7,458 nucleotides of DNA from Paracoccaceae bacterium (GTDB taxonomy: Bacteria > Pseudomonadota > Alphaproteobacteria > Rhodobacterales > Rhodobacteraceae), in assembly GCA_029881635.1 (NCBI GenBank), contig JAOUMG010000083.1, positions 1 through 7,458 on the forward strand, written 5' to 3'. Position numbers and translations under genes: made by a program. Shown here piece after piece: positions 1-6,920 of the stretch (position 1 is its first letter; every line of letters starts with the position of its first letter). The notes under the pieces were generated by a model. That model had not been told where the DNA came from, made no database searches, and saw only the letters and a program-made list of their open reading frames with translations.

Positions 1-286
1 TGGCAACCCAAGCTTCGTCATATGTGACTTCGACCTTGCGCTTGGCGAACAGACCCGCCTTTGGCTTGGCCGGTTCCTTCGCCTTCTGTGGCGCAACAAT
101 TGCTTCCAAACGAGAGCCGCTGACAGCGCCAAGCGCTGCCTTTTCTTGCCCTAAAAGAGCAGTGAGGTTCACCCCGAGCGATGCTGCCGGATCATTCGAT
201 CGGCTCACCGTCATTTCGGCATGCACGCCTCCGGCCATGGCAAGAAGCACAAACATGCTTCTGGTCCAGCACTTCAGCACTGACAT
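1..286 (-). CDS. Exported protein, probable SleB-type cell wall hydrolase (5' part, runs off left edge)
   Basis: An open frame of 95 codons starts at ATG 286 and continues past the left edge, so the C-terminal part is missing. The N-terminus has a Sec-type signal peptide: a basic start, the hydrophobic run MFVLLAMAGG and a likely cut after VHA (residue 23). The exported part begins with EMTVSRSNDPAASLG, then a Lys/Ala/Pro-rich linker (about residues 66-84) and ends in VTYDEAWVA. From memory, this layout is that of the N-terminus of Rhodobacterales 'cell wall hydrolase' proteins, whose SleB-like (Hydrolase_2) catalytic domain follows right after such a YD-AW motif; that domain lies outside the window, so the assignment is inferred. 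Such enzymes are thought to cut peptidoglycan in the periplasm. An in-frame TAA lies 18 nt upstream of the ATG, so 286 is the most upstream start. GTG at 280 is an alternative, with ATAGGA as a ribosome site. It has the same direction as the PPDK-like gene, 193 nt after it. Confidence 0.6.
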   Translation of the reverse strand, partial: MSVLKCWTRSMFVLLAMAGGVHAEMTVSRSNDPAASLGVNLTALLGQEKAALGAVSGSRLEAIVAPQKAKEPAKPKAGLFAKRKVEVTYDEAWVA

Positions 287-479
287 CCTATTTTTCCCGA
301 ATTACTTCGTCGAGCCGCAGCCCCCCAAGGCTTTGACCCGTCGGAAATAGCCGAATAAGGCCATTTCGTCTACCCCTGCACGGATTGCACCATATTTAGA
401 ACAATCAATCCGAACTATTTCGGATATGGAAACGATGCATTCATCAGGAAAACGTTTGAAGATCTTGCGCGTCAAACAG
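287..479. other. Intergenic region between PPDK-like gene and exported protein gene
   Basis: This 193-nt gap carries no convincing ORF; the plus-strand frame across it is the antisense shadow of the exported-protein gene. Positions 391-450 are AT-rich (21 of 60 bases are G or C by hand count, against about 60 % in the neighbouring genes), as expected for a promoter area of the downstream minus-strand gene. I could not find a -35/-10 pair good enough to call, nor a GC-rich hairpin with a T-tract that would clearly end the PPDK-like transcript. Confidence 0.6.
408..425. repeat. Perfect 6-bp inverted repeat (possible operator or weak hairpin)
   Basis: ATCCGA and TCGGAT flank the 6-nt spacer ACTATT in the AT-rich gap downstream of the PPDK-like gene and upstream of the exported-protein gene. 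The arms are perfectly complementary. It could be a dimeric regulator site for the exported-protein gene. It could also be a weak hairpin after the PPDK-like gene, although the stem is short, has 50 % GC, and is not followed by a real T-tract on the minus strand. No function is shown by the sequence alone. Confidence 0.35.
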
Positions 480-3032
480 CTATTTTACAAGAGATTCTTT
501 GGCTTTACGCGGATCAAGCAACGCGAAATGCGCCGCTGCCAACCGCGCAACCGGCACCCTGAAAGGCGAACATGAGACATAATCAAACCCGGAATTCCGG
601 CAAAAAGCGATGGATTCTGGGTTGCCGCCATGCTCCCCACACACCGAAATCGTGATTTCAGGGCGGTTTTCACGGCCTCGGGCGCTGCCAATGAGCAAGA
701 GTTCGCCGACGCCGTCTTCATCCAGCACGTGGAATGGGTCCTCTGGGTAGACCCCCTGGCGCACATACTCGCCCATGAAGCGTCCTGCATCATCCCGCGA
801 CAGGCCATAGGTCATCTGGGTCAGGTCATTTGTACCGAAGGAAAGGAAGGCGGCATGCTGGGCAATATCGCCCGCACGCAGCGCTGCGCGCGGGGTTTCA
901 ACCATCACGCCCAGCCGGTAGTCGAAATCGGTTCCGTATTCGGTTTTCACCGCTGCGGCTACGGCATCGATATGGGTTTTGACGATCTCGACTTCGCGTT
1001 TGGCCGATACCAGCGGGATCATGATTTCCGGCACGACCGGGGCACCGCGCTTTGACGCCTCAACTGTCGCTTCGAAAATCGCCCGCGCCTGCATGTCATA
1101 AATCTCGGGTACGGTAATGCCGACGCGCACCCCGCGCATCCCCAGCATCGGGTTGAATTCACGCAGTGCTTCAACCCGTCTCGTGACTTCGGACAAAGGC
1201 CGGTCGAGCGCCTCGGCCAGTTCGCGCATACCGTCGCGGTCCTGTGGCAAAAACTCATTCAGCGGCGGATCGAATAGCCGGATGCAGACCGGCAGGCCCG
1301 CCATGATGTCAAATAGCGCGATAAAGTCGCCGCGCTGCATCGGCAACAGACGGTCCAGCGCAACTTTGCGATCCTTGGCGGTATCGGCAAAGATCATTTC
1401 GCGCATCACAGTCAGCCGGTCTTCGTCAAAGAACATGTGCTCCGTGCGGCACAGGCCAATACCTTCCGCCTCGAACATCCGGGCGGTGCGGGCATCATCG
1501 GGCGTATCGGCATTGGCGCGCACACCAATATCGCGGACATTGTCAGCCCAGTGCAAAAGCGTGGTGAACCATTCATCAAGCGCCGGTTCCAGCATGTCGG
1601 CGGCCCCTGCCAAAACCTCGCCATGGCTGCCGTCAACGGTGATGACATCCCCCTCGCGAAAAACCCGGCAGCCCTTGGCCGTCAGCGTCTTGTCGCGCAT
1701 GTTCAGGCTGATGTCCGACGCCCCAACGATGCAAGGCAGGCCCAAACCGCGCGCGATCACCGCAGCATGGCTGGTGACGCCGCCACGCTCGGTCAGAACC
1801 GCCACGGCGGCATGCATGCCGCGAATATCTTCGGGTGCGGTTTCGCGGCGCACCAACACACAACGTTCATCCCGTGCGGCACTGGCCTGGGCGGCAGCCG
1901 AGGTAAAGACAATCTTGCCGGTGGCGGCGCCAGGGCTGGCGGGAATGCCGCGGGCGAATTGGTCGCGCGGCCCGCGCGGGTCGATCTGGTAGTGCAGAAG
2001 CTCTGACAAGGCGCGCGGCTCGATCCGCAAAATCGCCTCGTCACGGCTGATGACCGCATCATTGGCCAGCGTCACGGCAACGCGCACCGCCGCCCGTGGC
2101 GATTTGGGAACCGTGATCGCATCGATCACTTTCAGCACACCGTTTTCCAGCGCGAATTCGACCTGCATCTCTTCGCGCAGGCGGGTGCGGCAGACGGCGC
2201 AATGCTTCTTGAGGGCGGCAAAGACCTCGGGTGCTGCCTCTTCCAGCGAATGGCCCCGTTTGTCGCGCACCAGATACAGCGTTTCAGCCGTTTCGGGATG
2301 GGCGGGGTTGATCCCCTTGAAACGCCCGGTCACCTGCGGTGCCCCCGTCACGCTTTCGATCAGCTGGATCGTGCCCGACCCCGACAGGCCGGGTCCGACG
2401 CGCATCGCCATGTCCTGCACCAGCAATCCCAGTGCGGCATCCTGCGGCGCGCCCTTGGCTTCACGCAGCAACCGCGCGGTCGTGCCTTCCCAAGCCCGCG
2501 CCATCGACCGCAAAACTTCGGCCAACTGGCGGGCGATGGACTGCGGAAATTCTTCATCCGTCTCGGATTCGTAGGCAGCCAGCACCGCGGCAAGGGCCGA
2601 GCTTGATGGCCCCGCAGAAAACATATCGGGGTCGAGCCGCGCCACATGAATGGCGTAGGATTGCACAAATCCCAAGTAAAGCGCATCGGCCAGTTCGTTA
2701 CCATGCTTTTGGGCAAGTTCCGCGTGCTTGGCCGCGTTCATGCCGACATTCAGCAGGGTTCCCGGCCCGCCCCAGTCAGGGTTGGCCGGGCTGGAGCGGA
2801 CCGACACCAGCGGTGCTGCGCCAAATATCTTGGCCAGCTTGGCGGTATCGGGCATCTGACCCGCTGCGATGGCGCGCACGGAATCGCAAGACAGCGCCAC
2901 AGTCCTTGGCACCGGCAATTCCAGCCGGATCAGGCGCTGCAGGCATTTCGCCCGCCAACCATGCCGATCCGCATCGATCGCCGTTGCGGGCGCGATTTCG
3001 GTAAAATCGGCAAAATCCGTGTGTTTCTGCAC
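480..3032 (-). CDS. ppdK: Pyruvate phosphate dikinase-like PEP-utilizing enzyme with divergent ATP-grasp domain
   Basis: 850 residues from the chosen GTG start; classical PPDK (about 874-900) interconverts ATP + Pi + pyruvate and AMP + PPi + PEP in the cytosol. The order is an N-terminal ATP-grasp-like region (about 20-310), a phospho-histidine domain (about 360-480) with GGVTSHAAVIARG and catalytic His422, and a C-terminal TIM barrel. The barrel keeps GIGLCRTEHMFF (Arg529), Arg585 before FDPPLNEF, Glu712, SFGTNDLTQM (Asn735/Asp736) and CGEHGG (Cys798), at nearly the spacing of the Clostridium symbiosum enzyme. The ATP-grasp part is eroded: KGANL reads RAKCL, and the DxEF...QTR motif reads QxEF...DAI, so the equivalents of Asp321, Gln335 and Arg337 are lost while the Glu323 and Arg92 equivalents (Glu292, Arg79) remain. 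The GTG at 3032 is preferred over ATG 3062 because AAAAGGA lies 8 nt before it and nothing similar precedes the ATG. It lies downstream of glyS, an arrangement I recall from other alphaproteobacteria. Family membership is firm; dikinase activity is uncertain. Confidence 0.9.
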   Translation of the reverse strand: MQKHTDFADFTEIAPATAIDADRHGWRAKCLQRLIRLELPVPRTVALSCDSVRAIAAGQMPDTAKLAKIFGAAPLVSVRSSPANPDWGGPGTLLNVGMNAAKHAELAQKHGNELADALYLGFVQSYAIHVARLDPDMFSAGPSSSALAAVLAAYESETDEEFPQSIARQLAEVLRSMARAWEGTTARLLREAKGAPQDAALGLLVQDMAMRVGPGLSGSGTIQLIESVTGAPQVTGRFKGINPAHPETAETLYLVRDKRGHSLEEAAPEVFAALKKHCAVCRTRLREEMQVEFALENGVLKVIDAITVPKSPRAAVRVAVTLANDAVISRDEAILRIEPRALSELLHYQIDPRGPRDQFARGIPASPGAATGKIVFTSAAAQASAARDERCVLVRRETAPEDIRGMHAAVAVLTERGGVTSHAAVIARGLGLPCIVGASDISLNMRDKTLTAKGCRVFREGDVITVDGSHGEVLAGAADMLEPALDEWFTTLLHWADNVRDIGVRANADTPDDARTARMFEAEGIGLCRTEHMFFDEDRLTVMREMIFADTAKDRKVALDRLLPMQRGDFIALFDIMAGLPVCIRLFDPPLNEFLPQDRDGMRELAEALDRPLSEVTRRVEALREFNPMLGMRGVRVGITVPEIYDMQARAIFEATVEASKRGAPVVPEIMIPLVSAKREVEIVKTHIDAVAAAVKTEYGTDFDYRLGVMVETPRAALRAGDIAQHAAFLSFGTNDLTQMTYGLSRDDAGRFMGEYVRQGVYPEDPFHVLDEDGVGELLLIGSARGRENRPEITISVCGEHGGNPESIAFCRNSGFDYVSCSPFRVPVARLAAAHFALLDPRKAKESLVK

Positions 3033-3040
3033 TGCGGCAA

Positions 3041-3047
3041 TCCTTTT
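3041..3047 (-). promoter_or_regulatory. Ribosome binding site that decides the PPDK-like start
   Basis: AAAAGGA on the minus strand lies 8 nt upstream of GTG 3032. The longer in-frame ATG at 3062 has no purine-rich site before it, and the ten residues it would add (MLHHNKRIAA) have no counterpart I know in the family. Confidence 0.65.
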
Positions 3048-3057
3048 GTTGTGGTGC

Positions 3058-3085
3058 AGCATACGCGCGTTGTGATTCGGGGCAA
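3058..3085 (-). promoter_or_regulatory. Candidate sigma70-type promoter for the PPDK-like gene
   Basis: In the glyS-PPDK gap (3033-3150) the minus strand has TTGCCC, a 16-nt spacer and TATGCT, each hexamer matching the consensus at 4 of 6 positions. A start site about 7 nt further on would give a leader of about 20 nt carrying the AAAAGGA site and the GTG start. ATG 3062 would then fall inside the -10 element, which fits the shorter gene model. The rest of the gap shows no clear terminator, so read-through from glyS is also possible. Confidence 0.3.
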
Positions 3086-3150
3086 GGAAAACAGCGGTCC
3101 TAGCCTCCGGTTCCTGCGGGGACGGGATATTTTTGCCAATAAAGGCCGGA

Positions 3151-5469
3151 TCAGCCGTCGATCTTGGTCAGGTCGGCAACAGAAAGGCATATCTTGCGGA
3201 TGCGCGACAGCAGGTTGAGCCGGTTGCGCCGCACGACTTCGCTGTCGGCATTGACCTGCACTGCCTCAAAAAACGCATCAATCGGCGCACGCAGGGCGGC
3301 CATTGCCGTCATCGCCGCGCCGAAATCCTCTTTTGCCATCGCAGGCTCAATCGCCGCCTCGGCGGCGTCAAGGGCGGCAAAAAGTGTGCGTTCAGCAGGG
3401 TCTTCGGCAAATTTCACGTCGGCACCGTAGGAATATTCGACCCCGTCCTTTTCCTCGGCCTGGGTGAGGATATTGTTCGCCCGCTTGAAGCCTTGCAGGA
3501 GGTTGGTGCCGTCATCGGTCTTGAGGAACGCGCCAAGCGCCTCGGCGCGCTTGACCAGCAGCGTCAGGTCGTCATTGCCGGGCATGGCAAGGCAGGCGTC
3601 GATGACGTCATGGCGAATGCCCTCGTCGCGCAGATGGACCTTGAGGCGGTCGTGGAAGAAGGCGAGGAGGTCGGGAATGAAGGCGCTAGGCAGGTACCGC
3701 AGCGTGGCGAGGACAACTGACTTGCCATCTTGAATGAACTGAATCTTGTACCGCTTCTCTGAAATAAATTTGTCTGCCTCAGGGGTGTCGGCGCAAGTGA
3801 CAGAGAATTCGTAACCGCCTGAGAAATCGGGAAAGGACGAGAGGAATTGGCGGGCGCGCAATTCAGTACCTGCCTTCGATTCCACAGGAACGGCTTCATG
3901 GAGAACAAAGAAATTGAAACGCTCTTGGAGCTGTCCAAGGTGGACTCTCCAACAACTCTCGATCAGTGATTCAACGCTTATCCGTAGCTCATTCCTCAAC
4001 ACCAACCGGATCACCCCCAGCGCCGCCCGCCGCAGCGCGAAGGGGTCCTTCGACCCCGTGGGCTTCTCGTCAATCGCCCAGAAACCGGTCAGCGTGTCGA
4101 TCTTGTCGGCGAGGGCGACGGCCACTGCTACTGGAGCAGTTGGAACGAAATCGGACGGACCCAAGGGCTGGTAATGTGCGCGGCAAGCGTATGCCACTGC
4201 CTCCTGCAACCCGGCCTCTCGAGCGTAGTACATTCCCATCGTGCCTTGAAGTTCGGGGAACTCCCCCACCATCGCCGATTGCAGGTCAGCCTTGGCCACC
4301 CGCGCGGCCTCTGCCGCAAGGTCGGGTTTCGCGCCAACCAAGGGTGCGATTTCGCGCGCCAGCGCCTCGATCCGGTCGATGCGGTCCTTCTGGCTTCCCA
4401 GCTTGTTGTGGAAGGTGACATTGGCCAGCCCTTCGGCCATACCTTCGAGACCTGCTTGAGAAATCGTTCGCAAATCATTGTCCCAAAAGAATTTAGCATC
4501 ACTCAGCCGCGCTGACAGAACCTTCTGATTGCCGGCAAGGATCGTGGCGCCCTGATCTGCGGTTTCGGTATTGGCGACGGTCACGAAACCTTCGATCTGC
4601 CCGGTCTTCGGGTTGTGCACGGAAAAGAATTTCTGGTGCTCACGCATCGAGGTCTGCAAAACCTCGGGCGGCAGATCGAGGAAGGCGCCATCAATCCGGC
4701 CCATCAGAACCACGGGCCATTCGACCAGCCCGGCAACTTCGCCAAGCAGGCCCTTGTCCTCGACCAGTTCCAGACCTGCCGCGAAGGCCGCATTGGTGGC
4801 GTCGTTCCAGATATGTTGGGCGCGTTCCTCGGCGTCCAGCATCACCTTGGCGCGCTTGAGCTTCGCCGCGTAATCATCAAAGGAACTTACAGAAAATGCC
4901 TCTGGTGCAAGAAACCGGTGGCCACGCGTGGTATTGCCCGAAGTGATGCCGTCGACATCCAGCGGTACGATCTCTGCCCCGCCCTCATCGCTCAGGATGC
5001 AGAGGATCGAATGCAGGGGCCGCACCCAGCGCAAGCTGCCCGCACCCCAGCGCATCGATTTGGGCCAAGGAAAATTGCGGATCGTGGATTCCAGCACCTC
5101 GGCAACAATTTCCGCTGCCTTGCGGCCCGGCTTTTTCATCACCGCGAAATAGACCTGGCCCTTTTTGTCGTCGCGCCGTTCCAACTGGTCCAGCGTCAAC
5201 CCGGTCGAGCGCAAAAACCCCTGCACAGCTTGGTCAGGGGCCGACGTTGACGGCCCTTTGCGTTCCTCGACCTGTGCAGCACTTTGCGCGCTCAGCCCCT
5301 GCACCGTCAGCGCCAGCCTGCGCGGCGTGGAAAACGCCCCTGCCGAGGCATAGGTCAGACCGGCGGCCACCAGCCCGTCGGTCATCATCTTGCGCAGGTC
5401 ATCGCGGGCGCGGGCCTGCATCCGGGCGGGGATTTCCTCGGAAAACAGTTCTATGAGCAGATCGGCCAT
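3151..5469 (-). CDS. glyS: Glycyl-tRNA synthetase beta subunit
   Basis: 772 residues; beta subunit of the bacterial alpha2-beta2 glycyl-tRNA synthetase, which charges tRNA-Gly with glycine in the cytosol. The beta chain binds the tRNA, while the alpha chain holds the aminoacylation site. The start MADLLIELFSEEIPARM is the family's typical N-terminus. Other family blocks are ITSGNTTRGHRF (about 175-186), EVLQTSMREHQKFFSV (about 269-284), AKFFWDNDL (325-333), NKLGSQKDR (355-363), TAPVAVAVALADKIDTLTGFW (about 444-464, in the HD-like region), DPFALRRAALG (475-485), and a C-terminal anticodon-binding helical part with DACLAMPGNDD and a conserved end near RRNRLNLLSRI. It is about 80 residues longer than E. 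coli GlyS (689), the excess lying between the ALRRAALG block and LLAFFHDRLKVHLRD. The ATG lies 1 nt after the preceding TAG; only a weak GGA precedes it, so translational coupling is likely. Its partner glyQ is one gene upstream. Confidence 0.97.
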   Translation of the reverse strand: MADLLIELFSEEIPARMQARARDDLRKMMTDGLVAAGLTYASAGAFSTPRRLALTVQGLSAQSAAQVEERKGPSTSAPDQAVQGFLRSTGLTLDQLERRDDKKGQVYFAVMKKPGRKAAEIVAEVLESTIRNFPWPKSMRWGAGSLRWVRPLHSILCILSDEGGAEIVPLDVDGITSGNTTRGHRFLAPEAFSVSSFDDYAAKLKRAKVMLDAEERAQHIWNDATNAAFAAGLELVEDKGLLGEVAGLVEWPVVLMGRIDGAFLDLPPEVLQTSMREHQKFFSVHNPKTGQIEGFVTVANTETADQGATILAGNQKVLSARLSDAKFFWDNDLRTISQAGLEGMAEGLANVTFHNKLGSQKDRIDRIEALAREIAPLVGAKPDLAAEAARVAKADLQSAMVGEFPELQGTMGMYYAREAGLQEAVAYACRAHYQPLGPSDFVPTAPVAVAVALADKIDTLTGFWAIDEKPTGSKDPFALRRAALGVIRLVLRNELRISVESLIESCWRVHLGQLQERFNFFVLHEAVPVESKAGTELRARQFLSSFPDFSGGYEFSVTCADTPEADKFISEKRYKIQFIQDGKSVVLATLRYLPSAFIPDLLAFFHDRLKVHLRDEGIRHDVIDACLAMPGNDDLTLLVKRAEALGAFLKTDDGTNLLQGFKRANNILTQAEEKDGVEYSYGADVKFAEDPAERTLFAALDAAEAAIEPAMAKEDFGAAMTAMAALRAPIDAFFEAVQVNADSEVVRRNRLNLLSRIRKICLSVADLTKIDG
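3681..3957 (-). other. Extra segment within GlyS, partly low GC
   Basis: This stretch codes about residues 505-597 of GlyS, between the family block ending LRNELRISVESLI and the block starting DLLAFFHDRLK. In shorter GlyS proteins such as E. coli's these blocks lie much closer together. The segment is in frame, aromatic and charged (for example RFNFFVLHEAV and EKRYKIQFIQDGK), and resembles no domain I recognise. The DNA at 3721-3780 has 24 of 60 G+C and 3901-3960 has 28 of 60, against 37 of 60 at 3301-3360 in the same gene (hand counts). The exact borders are my estimate. Confidence 0.5.
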
Positions 5470-5470
5470 G

Positions 5471-5944
5471 CTATTTATCCGCGCTTTCGTTCAACTGGTG
5501 CCAGGCAAAGGCCCGGCCATCGGGATAGACAGCAACCACGCGGTCCACGCCGGGGTGAATGTCAGGCTCCGACATGAATGCCAGCGCCGCACCTGCTTCC
5601 AGATCGGCGCCAATACGGGCTGCATCAAAGCAGGAAAACCATCCGGGCGCATTCAGGGGCGTCGGGGTCTCATATTCTGAATAGGTTTCGGTCAGGGTGG
5701 CCAGCGACGTTGGCGTGGTAAAGCAGCCGCGAAACCGTAGGGGTGAGCTTTCAGCGTCAATCCCTTGAAAGTTATCTACTAAAATCGGTTCTGAAGGGCC
5801 TGCTAATGGTGTCAGCCGAATGACCGCCGCCGGGGCGGATACCTCCACCGGTCGATAGAACGCATAGACCTGCACATAATAAAGCGCGGCCCCCGCCGCC
5901 AAAGCCGTCAGCACAAGAACCCCCGCGATAATCTTGCCATTCAC
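5471..5944 (-). CDS. DUF6446-type single-pass membrane protein of unknown function
   Basis: 157 residues from a GTG start (protein [18 protein letters not shown]...). The GTG overlaps the glyQ stop as GTGA, a 4-nt overlap that implies translational coupling. A longer frame extends upstream to 6094, but that part reads out of frame through glyQ and is not protein-like. Residues about 4-25 form one hydrophobic helix after a short basic start, so the protein is probably anchored in the inner membrane with residues 30-157 in the periplasm. The soluble part has two cysteines (Cys74 in RGCF, Cys105 in FSCF), which could form a disulphide, and a C-terminal [16 protein letters not shown] stretch. I recognise it as the small protein that Rhodobacterales carry between glyQ and glyS (annotated DUF6446); no function is known to me. 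Its position suggests co-expression with the synthetase, but not that it takes part in aminoacylation. Confidence 0.85.
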   Translation of the reverse strand: MNGKIIAGVLVLTALAAGAALYYVQVYAFYRPVEVSAPAAVIRLTPLAGPSEPILVDNFQGIDAESSPLRFRGCFTTPTSLATLTETYSEYETPTPLNAPGWFSCFDAARIGADLEAGAALAFMSEPDIHPGVDRVVAVYPDGRAFAWHQLNESADK

Positions 5945-6861
5945 GCTGCCGCCCCGCCTGCATCGGTCACCACAAACGCATCGGCGCAGGCCTTGGCAAG
6001 GGCCCGGACCCGGCCAATATAGGCCTGCCGTTCGGTGACCGAAATCACGCCCCGCGCGTCGAGAAGGTTGAAAAGGTGGCTGGCCTTGATGCACTGGTCA
6101 TAGGCAGGATGCGCCATGATGATCCGGCGCCCGGCACCGTCGGTGGCATCAGCAGCCAGGATGCGCGCGCATTCGGCTTCGGCATCTTCAAAATGCTGCA
6201 ACAGGATGCCGGTATCGGCCTGATCAAAGTTCCAGCGGGAATATTCCTGTTCGGTCTGGCGGAAGATGTCGCCATAAGTCAGCGGGATCGGCGCATCAGG
6301 GTCGTTGAACGGCATATCCATGACGTGATCGACACCCAGCACATACATCGCCAGCCGTTCAAGACCATAGGTCAGCTCGCCCGAAACAGGGGCACAGTCA
6401 TGCCCGCCGACCTGCTGGAAATAGGTGAACTGGGAAACTTCCATCCCGTCGCACCAGACCTCCCAGCCAAGGCCCCATGCACCCAATGTCGGGCTTTCCC
6501 AGTCATCCTCGACAAACCGGATGTCATGCAGCGACGCATCTACCCCGATAGCGGCCAACGACCCCAGGTAAAGGTCCTGCAAATCGGGCGGCGAGGGTTT
6601 GATGATGACCTGATACTGGTAGTAATGCTGAAGCCGGTTGGGGTTTTCGCCATAGCGCCCGTCAGTCGGGCGACGCGACGGCTGCACATAGGCCGCAGCC
6701 CATGGCCTTGACCCCAAGGCGCGCAGGGTTGTCGCCGGGTGAAAGGTACCTGCCCCGACCTCCATGTCGTAAGGCTGCAGCATCGCACAGCCCTTTGCCG
6801 CCCAATAAGTTTGAAGGCGCAGAATGATCTCTTGAAAGGAGCGTGGGGCGGAAAGGGTCAT
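5941..6861 (-). CDS. glyQ: Glycyl-tRNA synthetase alpha subunit
   Basis: 306 residues, matching the family size (E. coli 303). This class II synthetase subunit forms the glycyl-adenylate and charges tRNA-Gly in complex with GlyS. Visible landmarks are [14 protein letters not shown] (8-21), [19 protein letters not shown] (29-47), the motif-2 region [20 protein letters not shown] (57-76) followed by [34 protein letters not shown] (132-150) and motif 3 [13 protein letters not shown] (161-173). The frame is open upstream to 6996, but I chose ATG 6861 because [10 protein letters not shown] gives the usual family N-terminus, AGG lies 6 nt before it, and the upstream part does not look like protein of this family and contains a candidate promoter. 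It is the first gene of the glyQ-DUF6446-glyS run and is divergent from the exported protein at 7015. Confidence 0.97.
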   Translation of the reverse strand: MTLSAPRSFQEIILRLQTYWAAKGCAMLQPYDMEVGAGTFHPATTLRALGSRPWAAAYVQPSRRPTDGRYGENPNRLQHYYQYQVIIKPSPPDLQDLYLGSLAAIGVDASLHDIRFVEDDWESPTLGAWGLGWEVWCDGMEVSQFTYFQQVGGHDCAPVSGELTYGLERLAMYVLGVDHVMDMPFNDPDAPIPLTYGDIFRQTEQEYSRWNFDQADTGILLQHFEDAEAECARILAADATDGAGRRIIMAHPAYDQCIKASHLFNLLDARGVISVTERQAYIGRVRALAKACADAFVVTDAGGAAA

Positions 6862-6889
6862 GACGTGCCTGTATCGGGGAAGCGCGTTC

Positions 6890-6918
6890 TCAATAGGCAA
6901 CAGCGTCGGGGTGGTCAA
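6890..6918 (-). promoter_or_regulatory. Candidate sigma70-type promoter for glyQ operon
   Basis: On the minus strand TTGACC (5 of 6 to the -35 consensus) is followed by a 17-nt spacer and TATTGA (3 of 6 to the -10). This would start transcription near 6883 and leave a leader of only about 20 nt before ATG 6861, too short for a T-box or a riboswitch. It is the best match I see in the 153-nt divergent gap (6862-7014). The -10 match is weak, so this is a prediction. Confidence 0.4.
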
Positions 6919-6920
6919 TC

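Noticed and set aside
24..350. Plus-strand ORF of 108 codons at the left end
   Set aside because: It is antisense to the exported-protein gene at 1-286, has no ribosome site or recognisable protein features, and ends in the intergenic gap.
1117..1992. Plus-strand ORF of 291 codons
   Set aside because: It lies wholly antisense to the PPDK-like gene, whose protein is conserved throughout. Its product is Ser/Arg/Pro-rich, the usual shadow of a GC-rich gene.
2339..3004. Plus-strand ORF of 221 codons
   Set aside because: It is antisense to the N-terminal half of the PPDK-like gene, with an Arg/Pro/Ala-rich low-quality translation.
3063..3150. Terminator between glyS and the PPDK-like gene
   Set aside because: Only short imperfect stems are present, with no following T-tract, so I could not support a terminator.
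4615..5250. Plus-strand ORF of 211 codons
   Set aside because: It is antisense to glyS, which shows conserved synthetase motifs across the same bases.
5945..6094. Upstream extension of the DUF6446 reading frame
   Set aside because: It reads out of frame through the end of glyQ and gives an Arg/Gly/Cys-rich peptide. The GTG at 5944 gives the expected membrane-anchor N-terminus.
6076..6711. Plus-strand ORF of 211 codons
   Set aside because: It is antisense to glyQ across its conserved class II motifs, so it is a shadow.
6862..6890. Possible T-box or glycine riboswitch before glyQ
   Set aside because: The predicted leader is only about 20 nt, and no T-box or glycine-aptamer elements are visible.
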